Shown here piece by piece: positions 49,801 through 59,924 of a DNA stretch of 64,000 nt; the stretch's first letter is position 1, and each line of letters starts with the position of its first letter. Under the pieces are notes generated by a model, which was given only the letters and a program-made list of their open reading frames with translations, did no database searches and was not told the DNA's origin. The DNA is taken from contig JBAJFG010000172.1 of the NCBI GenBank assembly GCA_037903475.1, positions 4,441,001 through 4,505,000 on the forward strand, written 5' to 3'. Origin of the DNA: Ancylostoma caninum. Taxonomy: Eukaryota > Nematoda > Chromadorea > Rhabditida > Ancylostomatidae. The translations under genes and the position numbers were made by a program.

Positions 49801-51682
49801 TTCTAACTTTACCTCCCAAATTAGCTTACATTTCCACCCTTCTTGTAGGATTTTTAAACGGCTTTGATATCCGTATCGTATTAGGCAGTTTACTGATGGT
49901 TTAATAATCGTAGCATTACGAGAATTTCCAAGTAGTGATTACAGGATGGAGGAAAAGGACCAATGGGAGGAGGTAATCTAAAAATCAGACCACCAACAGA
50001 CAACAGGGGCAAGAAAGTTGCAACGTTTGATCCTAACTACCAGACTTTGGCTGGTCTGGACAACGACGATGTGTTTAAACCTAAGGTGCGCTCATCACCC
50101 TGTGAATACAATCTCCCAAATGTCTTTTCTTTCTCACTTCTAAATGATAGAGCAGATTTTATGATAAAATGAGCTAACGCAAGTGACGCAAGGCACCACA
50201 ACGTTTCAGGATGGTGGCAAGGGCCCATTTGGTGGTGGTGGGGGTAACTTGAAGATCCGACCTCCGACGGACAACAGAGGACGTAAAGTTGCGACATTCG
50301 ATCCGAACTATCAGACCCTCGCAGGATTGAATAACGAAGACGTCTTCAAACCGAAGGTAAACGAATTTTTGAATGCTTTCGCAGGTGAGTTTCAGGCTCA
50401 GCCTCATACCACAATAAAATAACTGAGCACGAAAATGTTATCAAAGGGTTACTATGAAACGATCTGATTGTAACCGGGATGAAACACCATGAAGAACAGT
50501 TTGAAAGAAAAGTTGAAGTTTACAGGGTTTTTTTTACTCGGTCTGTGATGTATGTCTGTACAGATAATGTAGTTCATAGAGCAGCAAATAGTGTCGTGGA
50601 AAACAGAAAATCTTCGTCTATAATAGTTGGATAAAGACAGCGCCACCTTACTTTCTTCTCCGAAATTTCTACGTCATTCGAATCGCAACGAAATGCCGAT
50701 CACTATGATATACATAACTCACTGTAGAGATACTGAAAAATCCGTTTTTAGACCACTCGATTCCAGGACAATTAGGGGGGGGGGGATCAACGTGATTCTA
50801 TACCTGTGGCTCATACGCCATGGCGATGGCCACTGTTCCTTAACATGTTCAGCATGTTTGTTGCCACTGATTGAAGAGAGTACGCCAGCGCTGACATTTA
50901 TCGATCGATGGTGCCGGACATGTTTAGCATGTTGGGTGGGCGTGGCCGAAACCGCGGTATGTACCAGAAGCCCAAAGTCCTGTGGGAGCACCGCCCTCAC
51001 TCTCCTTATATTAAGTGGCTTAAAAACGAGTTTATCGGCACTTTATAGAGAATAGTATATGCCGTTATTATTAGCTTCCCCTGTTTAAGGACTTAGAGGG
51101 CATTAATACCACATCGATTCCTGCACACACGTGAGTCGTAGCCCTGGCGCAGCATAAAAGTGTGCGAGACGCACGCGTTCACGGTCTCGCAGCGGTCGCA
51201 GAATATCTTCATTCGGAATATAATGCATATAAGCAGCGCTGACAGGTTTTCAAAAAATCCTTCACAAACGGATGGATGCGTTCGCCTAACCCGCGATGGA
51301 CTCACTCACCTAGTATAAAATGCCTTCATGTTTCCGGAACGTTGTTGTTGTTTTTCGAAGGGAAAGAAAATGACCATAGACATGGAACCATACACCTTTC
51401 CACGTTGCAGGGTGGCGGTGGTGGTGGCATCGGTGGCGGTGGCGGCGGTATGGGTGGTCCACCGAAAGTCCAGAGGCCTGCGCAACATAAAGTAGTTGCA
51501 ACGAATGATCCGAATTACCAGGTTGATCCAAATTTCCTAGCGGCTTCTGAAGGACTAGTTATCATTTGCGTACTCTGATGCGTCTCGTTTTACAGACGTT
51601 AGCAGCCATAAACGCCAATATTTTCGGTGAAGATAAGAAGAAACCAAAAGCCAGAGAAATAGACAGATGGTCAACGTACTAG
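44324..51682 (+). CDS. secreted repeat protein built from duplicated phase-0 exons
   Basis: Twelve exons: 44324-44407, 44465-44485, 46194-46226, 46285-46392, 46478-46633, 48047-48178, 48246-48386, 49441-49569, 49945-50085, 50210-50356, 51411-51521, 51596-51682 (TAG). All junctions are phase 0, giving 429 visible residues. The order is: a hydrophobic signal-peptide-like exon (IVLNIVFILLITLKLALCS), a short acidic linker, an Arg-rich exon, a Pro run, then seven DPNYQTLA-type repeats. The typical repeat exon is a Gly linker, NLKIRPPTDNRGRK, VATFDPNYQTLAGLNN, then (E/D)DVFKPK. The last repeat is divergent and split by an intron after DPNYQ. The start codon was not found; the first exon has no in-frame ATG, so one more 5' exon is needed. 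The links 44324-44485 and 44485-46194 are inferred; the rest is strong. I do not recognise the family. Extracellular location is inferred from the leader. Exon skipping would keep the frame, so repeat number could vary between isoforms. Confidence 0.8.
44605..44843. mobile_element. miniature element, GCGTGCGTC family, copy 2
   Basis: Complete copy: left end AGGGCTATTTATACTAGCTG, right end (reverse complement) AGGGAAATTTATACTGGATG, both followed by GCGTGCG/CCTGCGTC arms. The centre has the family phrase ACATCCTCAATGA. It lies inside the large second intron of the repeat-exon gene. Confidence 0.8.
44868..44975. mobile_element. short palindromic element, GATAACGATAATGGAAATG family
   Basis: Imperfect hairpin: AAGCGTGATAACGATAATGG AAATGATAG pairs with CATCGCATTTCCATCGTTCC TCATCGC. 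Related segments lie at 45768-45870 and 45897-45975. All are inside the same intron. Confidence 0.5.
44995..45207. mobile_element. miniature element, GCGTGCGTC family, copy 3
   Basis: Diverged copy containing GACGCAGCTCGGACGC, the Arm-type GCGTTTGCGGC block, and at the right GGATGCGTGCGTCTGACGCG followed by CAAGTATATTTTGCC in place of the usual TATAAATTACCC end. Confidence 0.65.
45768..45975. mobile_element. two further short palindromic elements
   Basis: 45768-45870 pairs AGGCGATATAAGAGATGAGG with the reverse complement of ATGGATCGCTACC ... AGCTCATCGCCT. 45897-45975 repeats the GATAGCGATAGTAGAAATAA pattern. Both resemble 44868-44975, and all three occur downstream of AAAATGAAC-type sequence. 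Confidence 0.45.
46799..46900 (-). repeat. (TTTA)n tract joined to retroelement 3' hairpin
   Basis: Fifteen TTTA units on the plus strand (46799-46858), then TGCACTCAAGGTGCTCC. On the minus strand this reads GGAGCACCTTGAGTGCATAA then ATAAATAAA, the same hairpin-plus-tail arrangement as the LINE at 32530. It is probably a truncated minus-strand LINE copy in the intron between exons 5 and 6 of the repeat-exon gene. Confidence 0.6.
48700..49275. repeat. 570-base GA-rich purine tract
   Basis: The plus strand is almost purely A+G, built from GAGAGAAAGAGACAGAGAGG-like units of variable length. It sits in the intron between exons 7 and 8 of the repeat-exon gene. A 101-codon frame through it encodes only Arg/Glu/Lys strings and is not a gene. 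Such purine-only mirror-like tracts can form triplex DNA. Confidence 0.85.
51115..51315. mobile_element. miniature element, GCGTGCGTC family, copy 4
   Basis: Diverged copy with GTGTGCGAGACGCACGCGTT, CACGGTCTCGCAGCGGTCGC and at the right GGATGCGTTCGCCTAACCCG then CCTAGTATAAAATGCC. It lies in the intron before exon 11 of the repeat-exon gene. Confidence 0.55.
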
Positions 51683-51727
51683 ATGTTCAACAATTATTTG
51701 CACTAATTGACTTCTTTCACACAAAAA

Positions 51728-51733
51728 AATAAA
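51728..51733 (+). terminator. polyadenylation signal AATAAA
   Basis: Perfect AATAAA 46 bases after the TAG of the repeat-exon gene, at the spacing expected for a short nematode 3' UTR. Confidence 0.65.
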
Positions 51734-51739
51734 CGTTGT

Positions 51740-53640
51740 TCGCCTTTGCGAATGTGTTACTCCCGGCCTTTACTGTGATTTCAAAATTGAAAATGAACAA
51801 AAGAAAAGTGTAATTGGAGGAAGATCACTGCGTTCTGGTTGAGAAACTGCATCCATTCCAGAGAACTGAAAGGAGGAAGCTGATCCTTTGAAGATATAAT
51901 GAAAAAAACACAACACTTAGAGGTAGTGTTCCAACTCATATCCATGCTTGGGCCATTAGCAGATCCTGGATCACCTTGGCTGATTCTGGCAGCATAAATG
52001 TTCCAAAACGGTTTTTAGAGCTGTTTTTTCTTCATACGTGCAAAAATCTTCTTCTGTTCGTAGGCCAGAGGTCCCTCCATTATTGATCGGATTTGGCCCC
52101 GTCAAAAACTCAATATTTCAAAATTCTATGTGGGAATACTGGAACACGTCCTCCTTGTTTATAATTAGGTACGATACAAAAATTCAACAGTTTTTTCTTC
52201 ACTCGATACACGATCTTCTGGGTGGTACCCAAAGGTTAGCTCGAACAAAATGTTCTGATTTCTAGGGGCAGGAGAGACCTTATAAAAGCTTATAATTTAC
52301 CATGAAAGGCTTCATCCTTCACATGAAACAGATAGGTGAAGGTTGGAAACTTTTTGATACCCCTATATAAGAGACCAGAAAGTTGACATGATTTTAGTGA
52401 GGAAAATTCACAAGAAATGCAGGGCTGTTCCAATCTGAGCGTAGGATGACTTGAAACTTGAGAAACAATGCAATAGTACGCAGCGTGAAGGTTCAAGCAT
52501 AAATTCATTACCATTTGTAGCACAGCACTCGGAGAAAAGAGCGAAGTTGTCCTGGCGATGTGGCAGGGTCGACGGTTGGATTGGTGAGATCATGCGAGAG
52601 ATCAACAGTTCTACCATGGAGCGTTGTCCCATTAAAAGGATAAAATATCCTGAAGTTGAGTGGAATTAAAGAGGATAAATATGGCAAATGTGACTTGGCG
52701 TCTTCTGGTTAAGACGAAATTGGAAAACTCGAAGCTGCAAGTTCCGAAAACGTCTGGATTTACCAACCTCCAGAAATAGAGGTCCTAGTACATACGGCGC
52801 CCATCCATGACCCCGACCTGTGAACTTCGAGCTATTGACGGCTCCAAAAGAAAGGGTCATAGTAGGTTTCAAAAAATCGCTGTTTTTCACAACTTGTAAG
52901 AAGTAGAAGCTATAACATGGATTAAAACGTAGTAGGCCCTTGCAATTGGAGGACGGATACGGGTTGTCGTTATTTCTCAAAACATTATTAGTTATTATTA
53001 GTTTTTTTATTGCAAAAACATACATTTTGGCTATCTTATTCCTTTTATCCGAGTCCACAAAGTTGTGGAGACCCCACTTTCTTCCAGAAATCAGAATCAA
53101 AAAAGTAACAGGATCTGTATTTCTATGAAAATAGCGAATGGACGAGATAATGTGTGTCTTGCTGCCGGATCCACCCAATAAACTGAAAAGAAGAAAAGAT
53201 GCTACTATTTTCACAGCTGGGAAGAAAAAAAATAACAACATGGTATGACTTCTGCCCCCTACTTAGCCATTAGACGTAAAACAAACCAAGAAAGGCCTCT
53301 CACTGTGCTCAACAGTGAGGGAGGAAAGCAGAGGATAAAATACTGAAAGGAAAACAAGCGAACTTGAATCCAGATATCCATATATATGTGCCCTGAGATT
53401 TTTGATTGCATGGTACGCTCATTGTGGCAGGTGTCTCAATAGTAATACCGAATTCCTAACAACAAAAGGGGCTTAGAACGGTTTTTTTTTTCGCACTTTC
53501 GTTCCCAGGAGAGGAAATGCGCACGAGCTAAGGTTGTTAGAAAGTTTGAAGTTAGAAAGATACCAGGCAGAAGATTCTCCACCAAAAGTATTCATCTTTA
53601 TTTCTTTTGCGAAAAATCTCGAGGAAGAGTTAGTTAATTG
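51740..53640. other. intergenic, with a transposon remnant
   Basis: No gene supported. 52950-53115 carries GACGGATACGGGTTGTCG, an AT-rich core and GAGACCCCACTTTCTTCC, matching the hAT-like miniature family (see 19313). The 191-codon minus-strand frame 52666-53241 runs straight through that remnant and is therefore discounted. Confidence 0.5.
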
Positions 53641-53692
53641 TTCACTTATTGGACTTTGTAGTATGATTTGTCTTTATGTGTTCTTCCTTCAA

Positions 53693-56600
53693 TTAACATC
53701 CTGTTTTCGCCTTTCGGAATCCCGCATCGTTGACTCTTGGATTTTCCTAAAGCGGATAGATGTGCAAAAAAAGTAGAAAATAGCAGTCTCATTCCAGTAT
53801 TTCAGGATTTAGTAGTTACCTTGCGTATTTTGCTGCGACCCGTCTGCCTGTGGTCAATATTGCAAAAATGACTATCAGGTTTGCGGTGCTTCTTGCAGAA
53901 CAGATAACTACAAGCACACGGCATCTGTTGCTCCGTAACGTGCAATTTCCGACGGCATACCTATGAAAATTATCCAATTACTCGGAGGGTAACTAGTAGT
54001 TACTAACTACAAACTGATCAAAATACAAATATGCATAAATAAAATATTGCTCTAACTTTATGCGAAAAGAGCGTTTGCGGTATGCTGTTCTTCTCGAAGA
54101 GATGGCGTTCGCGGTTTCATAGCGGCACGGCCGTGAAGAAAGAACATGCTCCAAATAAGACGTTTGAGTAGGTCCCACCGCGATTTCTCGGCCGCGACAC
54201 TAAGAAGTCGCGCACGACATCGGTCCGTCATCTCGAGCACCACGGTAGAAATAATATTTTCGCTATAAATCAGGATGGTCATCGGGTTCTATGAACTGAT
54301 TCTGGTCTTTGTTCTTCTTTACGCAGAGAGCTGGCTCTATTTTCCTAAGATTCTCAAAAAATGCGCCCTTCCACGCTCTCTCGAACAGTTTAAGAGACTA
54401 GTTGACATGTTCCTGAAAGAATCTGCTCAGCAGTTTATCACCTTCCAATTGTTTAGTTCAGTTATCGCGTTTTGTTCTTTTTTTTTGCGCCTGTTTGTAT
54501 CGTTTTGCGTGGTTTACCCATAAACAAATAAATAAATAAAAGTTTCTAGAACGAAATTTTCTTTCGTTTCATTTCCTTTGCTATATCCACACTTGTAGGG
54601 TCTTTCATGGACCATACGGATCCCTGCTCTTGCTATTTTTTAATGACCCGTACGATAAAAACACCTATTTGTTAACAGAACTGTCCCAAAAATGCGTCAT
54701 TGGGTCCTGCATGATTAGCCCTACGAATTAAATAATACAGCTACATTAAGAAAAACATCATATAGCTTTCAATAGCAAATCTGCCGTAGATCCCAAATTT
54801 CCGGCTCTGTGTGAATTTTCTTCTCTGAAAATGGGTTCTTCTCAAAACATAACGACACCACAGCAGCAGAAGGAAGAGGAAGTGAGCGTTAGACCAGGGC
54901 CACTACGCATCATTGAGGTTACCTAGGGTAAAAGTGTCAACATCGCCAAAATTTACCCGTAGTTAACATTGCCATCAACACGTGAACCCCAGGTAGGCTA
55001 ATGATGCATCCAGACCCATAACTTGCATTACATTGAGGTATTAACTTCTGACGATGTAGGATTCGTAAAAGAATCAACGTACTCTGCATAATGTTTTCAA
55101 ATGCGCTTCTCTTTGAGTTTTCATTTGAGACAATTCATCAAGATTTGATGGAGGCAAAGTTAGCTCGTTCATTTTCCGCTCCAATTGCACCATTGTTTCC
55201 GGGGGCTCGAAAAAATTCTGAAATATAAAAAAAATAGCTGCTTTTAGTTATAAGTAAGTTAGCTACTCACTTTCAACTGCCTTTCTGTTATCAAGGTGGG
55301 GTCTTTCTTCTTGCTAATGCTTTCCGCAGATTCTCTGGATAAATCTGGGGATGCAGGAATAGTTGGTGAGCTATAAATGTCTCAGTAATGGCTGTGAAAA
55401 AGTGTTCTTCAGCGAGCCAATAGTTGTTTGATGCACTCACTCTATTACAGATCCTGGTGAGGCCGGCGGGGATTCCACCAATATTTTCTTTCGTTTTCTT
55501 TTTAAGAATTTCTAAAAAGCCAGGAGTTGAACAAGGATGCAGTGCGGCCTCCTGGCACACTGAGAAGAATTTACGGTTATATCGATCCTAAACAAACCTT
55601 CATTCTATTTCTAGTCAGCTCATGTTCCATTTGCTTCTGTGGCGTCCATTCGGAATGCTTGCTATCCACTTTATATCGCTCTTTTTTATTGTATATCTTG
55701 TACTTACACTTACTTTTACTGAAAAGATTCGAAATCGCTTCAGGGATTTTCATGTAAGAGGAATCTCCAGGAGCTCCTGATCAAAATGGTATATGAGATT
55801 TCGTGCGAAAGTGCCTGAAATCCCTTTTTGTGCCATAAATTTTGAGGAGCATGTGGGCGGAACCAAGGCGTGAGCAAGATGTACTTACTCCCTTGCTGAT
55901 GACTCATGAAGCGTCTCTCCTACCCTATTAGGAGATGGATAGTAAAAAATTCTCAGGGGCAGCAGAACTTTACTCAAGAGGTGCGCTCCCGTGAGCGTCT
56001 TACTCAGAAAACTCGTCCCCCCCCCGCCCTGGCCCCGCCTCCGGCTCCGCCCACAAGCTCCCCAGGAGTCAGGGCTCAAAAATGGGTTTTTCGGGAGTTT
56101 TGCAAGGAATCACGTATACCATTGCATTCAGCAGCTCCTGTAGGTTCTTTCATGAGCAAAACTAGAACAGGATTCTAAGATCCTGAGATTCAAGCGATGA
56201 GCCATTGCCTCCAAGCGGAAGAGGATGACTAGACAGAACACTCGCTCACCCTTGAATATGCGTCATTGATCTTATCTTGTTCCTCAAATCTGTAACACTT
56301 CCTTCCGGAAAAGTTGGCGGAACATACAACACTGCATTCCCAGATCTGAACGGTATTGCATGCAAAATCTTGCAAAATTATCTTATTTGTCATTTTTTTC
56401 TTTCTAATTCTTTCTTTATATTTCTCTTTTTTTTCTTTTTTTTCAACAATAAGGAAGCTGTTCCAGCGCAATTCACCTGGCTGTTTTGCTGCCTGTGCTC
56501 ATTTTCACACTCATCATTAACTGACAATCTTCTGTGATCCCGTAGTTCGATATGAGATTATTGTCGTTTCTGAGATTTTTTTTTTAAGTTGGAAGCTGCA

Positions 56601-57194
56601 GACTGGAAGTATGGAGCTCCAAAAGACCACAAAAACTCACTTTAGCTCTGTCGTCTTATATAATAAAATCTGCTTTTCTGGAAGTACATCAGTAGCATCA
56701 GACACAATTGTTTTTAACTCTGATACTTTGCTTGTTGCTGGTACCAGGATTTTAGCCTACAAAAATTAATGTACACTTCATATTTGATGAGCTAGCTTAA
56801 ACAGCTCGTGTTCATAGAAGTTCCTGGAGAAATAGTTCCCACTCTACCGACACTCACCTCCTGCACACCTTCCATTACGCTATTTACAGTGATTTCTAGC
56901 AGATCACCAGTAACATCTCTCTGCGATGATCCGCCTGTAGGCGAGCGCGAGCCTGGCGTACGCTCTAGGGTGAACGGTATATGAATAGGTAGTGCTGTTA
57001 ACTATAAGCAGAATAACCGTGGAACCTACTGCTAGGAGAACAGATAGATGGTGATCGCGATCTTTCTGAAATTTCCGTTATAAGAGAAAGGTCGTGCGGT
57101 AAAAGGATTCTAAGCAGTCTAAAGGTTTACTTCCTGGAGAGCGTGTGCCTGGTGTGCGCCCTAAACATTTTGGATTACAATTCAGTAAAACCAT
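53693..57194 (-). CDS. ubiquitin-like plus AN1 zinc-finger protein (ZFAND4/ANUBL1-like)
   Basis: Minus-strand exons: 57131-57194 (ATG), 56858-56934, 56641-56756, 56477-56569, 56250-56345, 55598-55718, 55441-55511, 55271-55370, 55083-55217, 53820-53960, 53693-53746 (TAA). They splice without a frame break into 355 residues. Residues about 33-109 form a ubiquitin-like fold: LLEITVNSV and AKILVPATSKVSELKTIV match the first strands and helix, then PEKQILLYKT and LISNYGITEDCQLMMSVKMS. The middle has HSEWTPQKQMEHELTRNRMK, a basic Ser/Pro-rich stretch and FFEPPET...LPPSNLDEL. An AN1 finger spans about 290-324 with C-x2-C-x12-C-x-C-x4-C-x2-H-x5-H-x-C, followed by ENPRV. The first zinc Cys sits in the preceding exon, 1.1 kb away. 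AN1 and ubiquitin-like domains point to ubiquitin or proteasome-linked quality control (family knowledge). An AATAAG follows the stop at 53645-53650. Confidence 0.85.
54904..55010. mobile_element. palindromic miniature element, ATTACCCAGGG family
   Basis: Fifth copy: CGCATCATTGAGGTTACCTA GGGTAAAAGTGTC left, CACGTGAACCCCAGGTAGGC TAATGATGCAT right. More mutated than the others. It lies in the 1.1-kb intron that splits the AN1 finger of the ubiquitin-like/AN1 gene. Confidence 0.7.
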
Positions 57195-57360
57195 CACAAT
57201 CAAGTTTGAGGACAACAAAAGCTTAGTTGCAAAAAGCTAATATGAAACGTACTGCTTGGCGATCGACTAGTAGAGCATGGCTCTGAAATTATGTTTTTGA
57301 GATAGATTCTTCATTTAAAATATTGCAACATACAAGTCATTTTCGTTTTTACTTTGTTCG

Positions 57361-57518
57361 AAAGTGAGTAGGGCAAAACTCAGGCACTTTCACCGAGTAA
57401 CCCAGCCGCATTTCTGAGATATCAGACAGGTCCTGGCAGTGAGTGAGTAGCGCAAAACTCAGGCACTTTCGCCGAGTAAGCCAGCCGCATTTCTGAGATA
57501 CCAGGCAGGCCCTGACGT
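57361..57518. repeat. tandem duplication of about 80 bases
   Basis: Two adjacent copies containing GCAAAACTCAGGCACTTTC, CCGAGTAA, CCAGCCGCATTTCTGAGATA and CAGGCAGG/CAGACAGG, differing at only a few bases. One diverged single copy is present in the next 1.5-kb unit near 58935-59010 (GCAAAACTCAAGTACCTCC), so this duplication is local and later. Confidence 0.8.
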
Positions 57519-59124
57519 TTACTTATGGGGTACCGGCTAGGTTCGATCGATGGAATGAATGACGTGAATACACTAGGCATTTCGCTACCACAGATAGAAT
57601 ATCGGGCAAGCAGGCATACTTATTCACTAATGATGACAGCTACGAATAATGTGCCTTTGGTCCATAGCTTTATTTTTGTTCTTGATGCTCTACCGTGAGG
57701 AGAGCGACTCCTCCTCTAAGATACCCGGCAGCATATTGAAGTGTTAAATGATTTGTTAATGTTCGTGATTTCTACTAGGTTCGCAATCGTCGCTCCCTTT
57801 TGTTACGAGTAATCGTTGATGAAATTCCATAAATTGATGTTGTTTTACCGCTTCCTTGTTTTTTTTTTACAGCCCGTGCAAGGCCTAAGACTCGCTTGCT
57901 AGATTGTGTGAAGCCTAAAGTACCAACTGACTGCAAGGGACGAGAATAATCGGAAAGAGTGGAAGAGGAGATGTAGTACAGCGGACCACGTAACTACGTG
58001 GGAAAAACGCTTGTAAGGAGAAAAAGAATATTGTTTCACCGTTACCTCTGCCACTGTTCAGTTTGTTGGCTTCATCGCCGAGCTCATACGTACTATGACG
58101 TTGGCACACAGATTTTTAGGACACCTCGAAAAATCTATGCGTTGCACCAAAATTGGGACTGCGTCCCCTTGACTCTTTCGCTAATTTCACAACATGGAGA
58201 AAGTTTACATATTTCATTCAAGGCGATGAATTGAGCTCGCATCATATGCATGCTCCTCCAGGTGGCGCGAACGAGAATGATCCGCTATGTTATGCTGGTT
58301 ACATGTAAGCTGTAACGTAAACTGTGGCAAACGTGAATCATGGGGGGTGGGCAGTACAAATCCTGCACCGATTATCTACAGTTGCCGCGAATCCATAAGA
58401 TATAAGTCTTGTTCAGGATCTGTTGTTTGTTCGTCTTTCTCTCGCTCTCACTTTATCGTTTTCTTAATAAATTTTGTTGATTTCCCCGTCTCTTCCTTGA
58501 CAGCTAACTCAGCGATACTCGCTGGGATATTTCACTGGTACTGACCACTGGTCAGTAGTCGATATCCGGCGCTAGAGGGTGCCTCAAACTTGGCGGCGAG
58601 TTTTGGTATCGAGGTCATCATCATAGGGCTTCACTGCTGGCGGAGACCTCCCCGGCATTTGCTAATGGCCTGACCGGTAGAAGTGCCTAAGCAGTTTGTT
58701 TCTCCCTAAAACCAAAGTGATGTATTCCGACGTTTCACCCGACATTGTCCCAAAAATGAGGAAAGAGCCGATGGTTGGAAAGGACTCCCGCACAAATCTC
58801 AACCAGGGCCCAAAAAAAAGATGATGAAACTTACTGCTTGACGACCGACTAGTAGAAGCTGGCCCTGAAATCATGCTTTTGGAATGAAATCTTCATTAAT
58901 GGAAGTTTGAAACAATCAACTCGTTGTTACTACATTTCAAAACAAGTCGTGCAAAACTCAAGTACCTCCAACGCGGAGGCCAATAGCATTTCTGTTGAAC
59001 CGAGCAGATTCTGCCATTACTTTTGGGTCACCGACCAAGACCCAATCAATGGTGTGAATGACACGGATATACTGGGCAACTACATAGCCGCTTACAAGCA
59101 ATAACATCCAGAGATAACGACAAT

Positions 59125-59313
59125 TTATACCAGCTGCGTGCGTCTATATGATGAAGGACAGGGCAGTCACAGTCACTGACGCAGCTCAGACGCACGTGTT
59201 TATGCGCTTGCGGCAACCGCGTATTCTTTTCATTGAGGATGTACATGTCGCGTTGTGAATGCGTGCGTCTGAGGCGAGACTGACGCATGCGGCCATTGTA
59301 AGTTGCCCTATAA
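59125..59313. mobile_element. miniature element, GCGTGCGTC family, copy 5
   Basis: Left ACAATTTATACCAGCTGCGT GCGTC; right GCGTGCGTCTGAGGCGAGAC then GTAAGTTGCCCT. Central family phrase CATTGAGGATGTACATG is present. Short internal deletion relative to copy 7. Confidence 0.7.
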
Positions 59314-59924
59314 TGTGGGTTCTTTCAGCTTGTAACTTTATTTTTCTTCTTGATTGCTCTACTATCTGGTGAAAAACTCCTCCTCTGAGACCATTGCTAG
59401 CAAATCAAAGCACTGCTTAGAAAGAATCAAGACCTATACGCCCTCGAAAACCCCTACGTTTAAGGCAAAATTAGATACAGGAGCGGACGAGTTTCCTTGC
59501 TAGGAAGCTAGCAAAAGCGGAGCTAAGAAGCTGAAATTGCACATTAAAATGAGCTTCTCAGCAGCAGCTATATCAAACAAACAAATACTTCTGTGTTGAA
59601 AAACCATGCCGCAACCTCAGCAAGCTCTTGCTGCGGAATGAACCCTCTCGTCCACTGGCCGAGAATTTCGAAATTCTCGGCCAAAGAAACCCGTAACTTA
59701 TGGGGTTTTCGACGTTTCCACGAAACTTAAGGTACATTTTTGTGCTCAGCGGCTCACGTATGTTCGACTGAGATGGGAATCTTGAATGCGGCCCATGAGC
59801 TGAGACACTGCCTTTAATGTGAAGTATGCTAGCGAAGCGATCGGCACAAGAAGTACGGGAGTCCGATGTCAGCCAGACCGCTAGACTGGTGTTATGTAAC
59901 GGCCAATGGCACACGCGCTTACCG

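Noticed and set aside
52666..53241. 191-codon minus-strand frame
   Set aside because: Runs through a hAT-like transposon remnant and unrelated sequence on both sides; no consistent domain or splice context.
55598..55753. ATG at 55753 as the start of a shorter AN1 gene
   Set aside because: A TTTTCAG acceptor at 55719-55725 in phase 2 joins exactly to the upstream exon ending at 56250, linking it to the ubiquitin-like exons. The internal ATG could still serve an alternative transcript.
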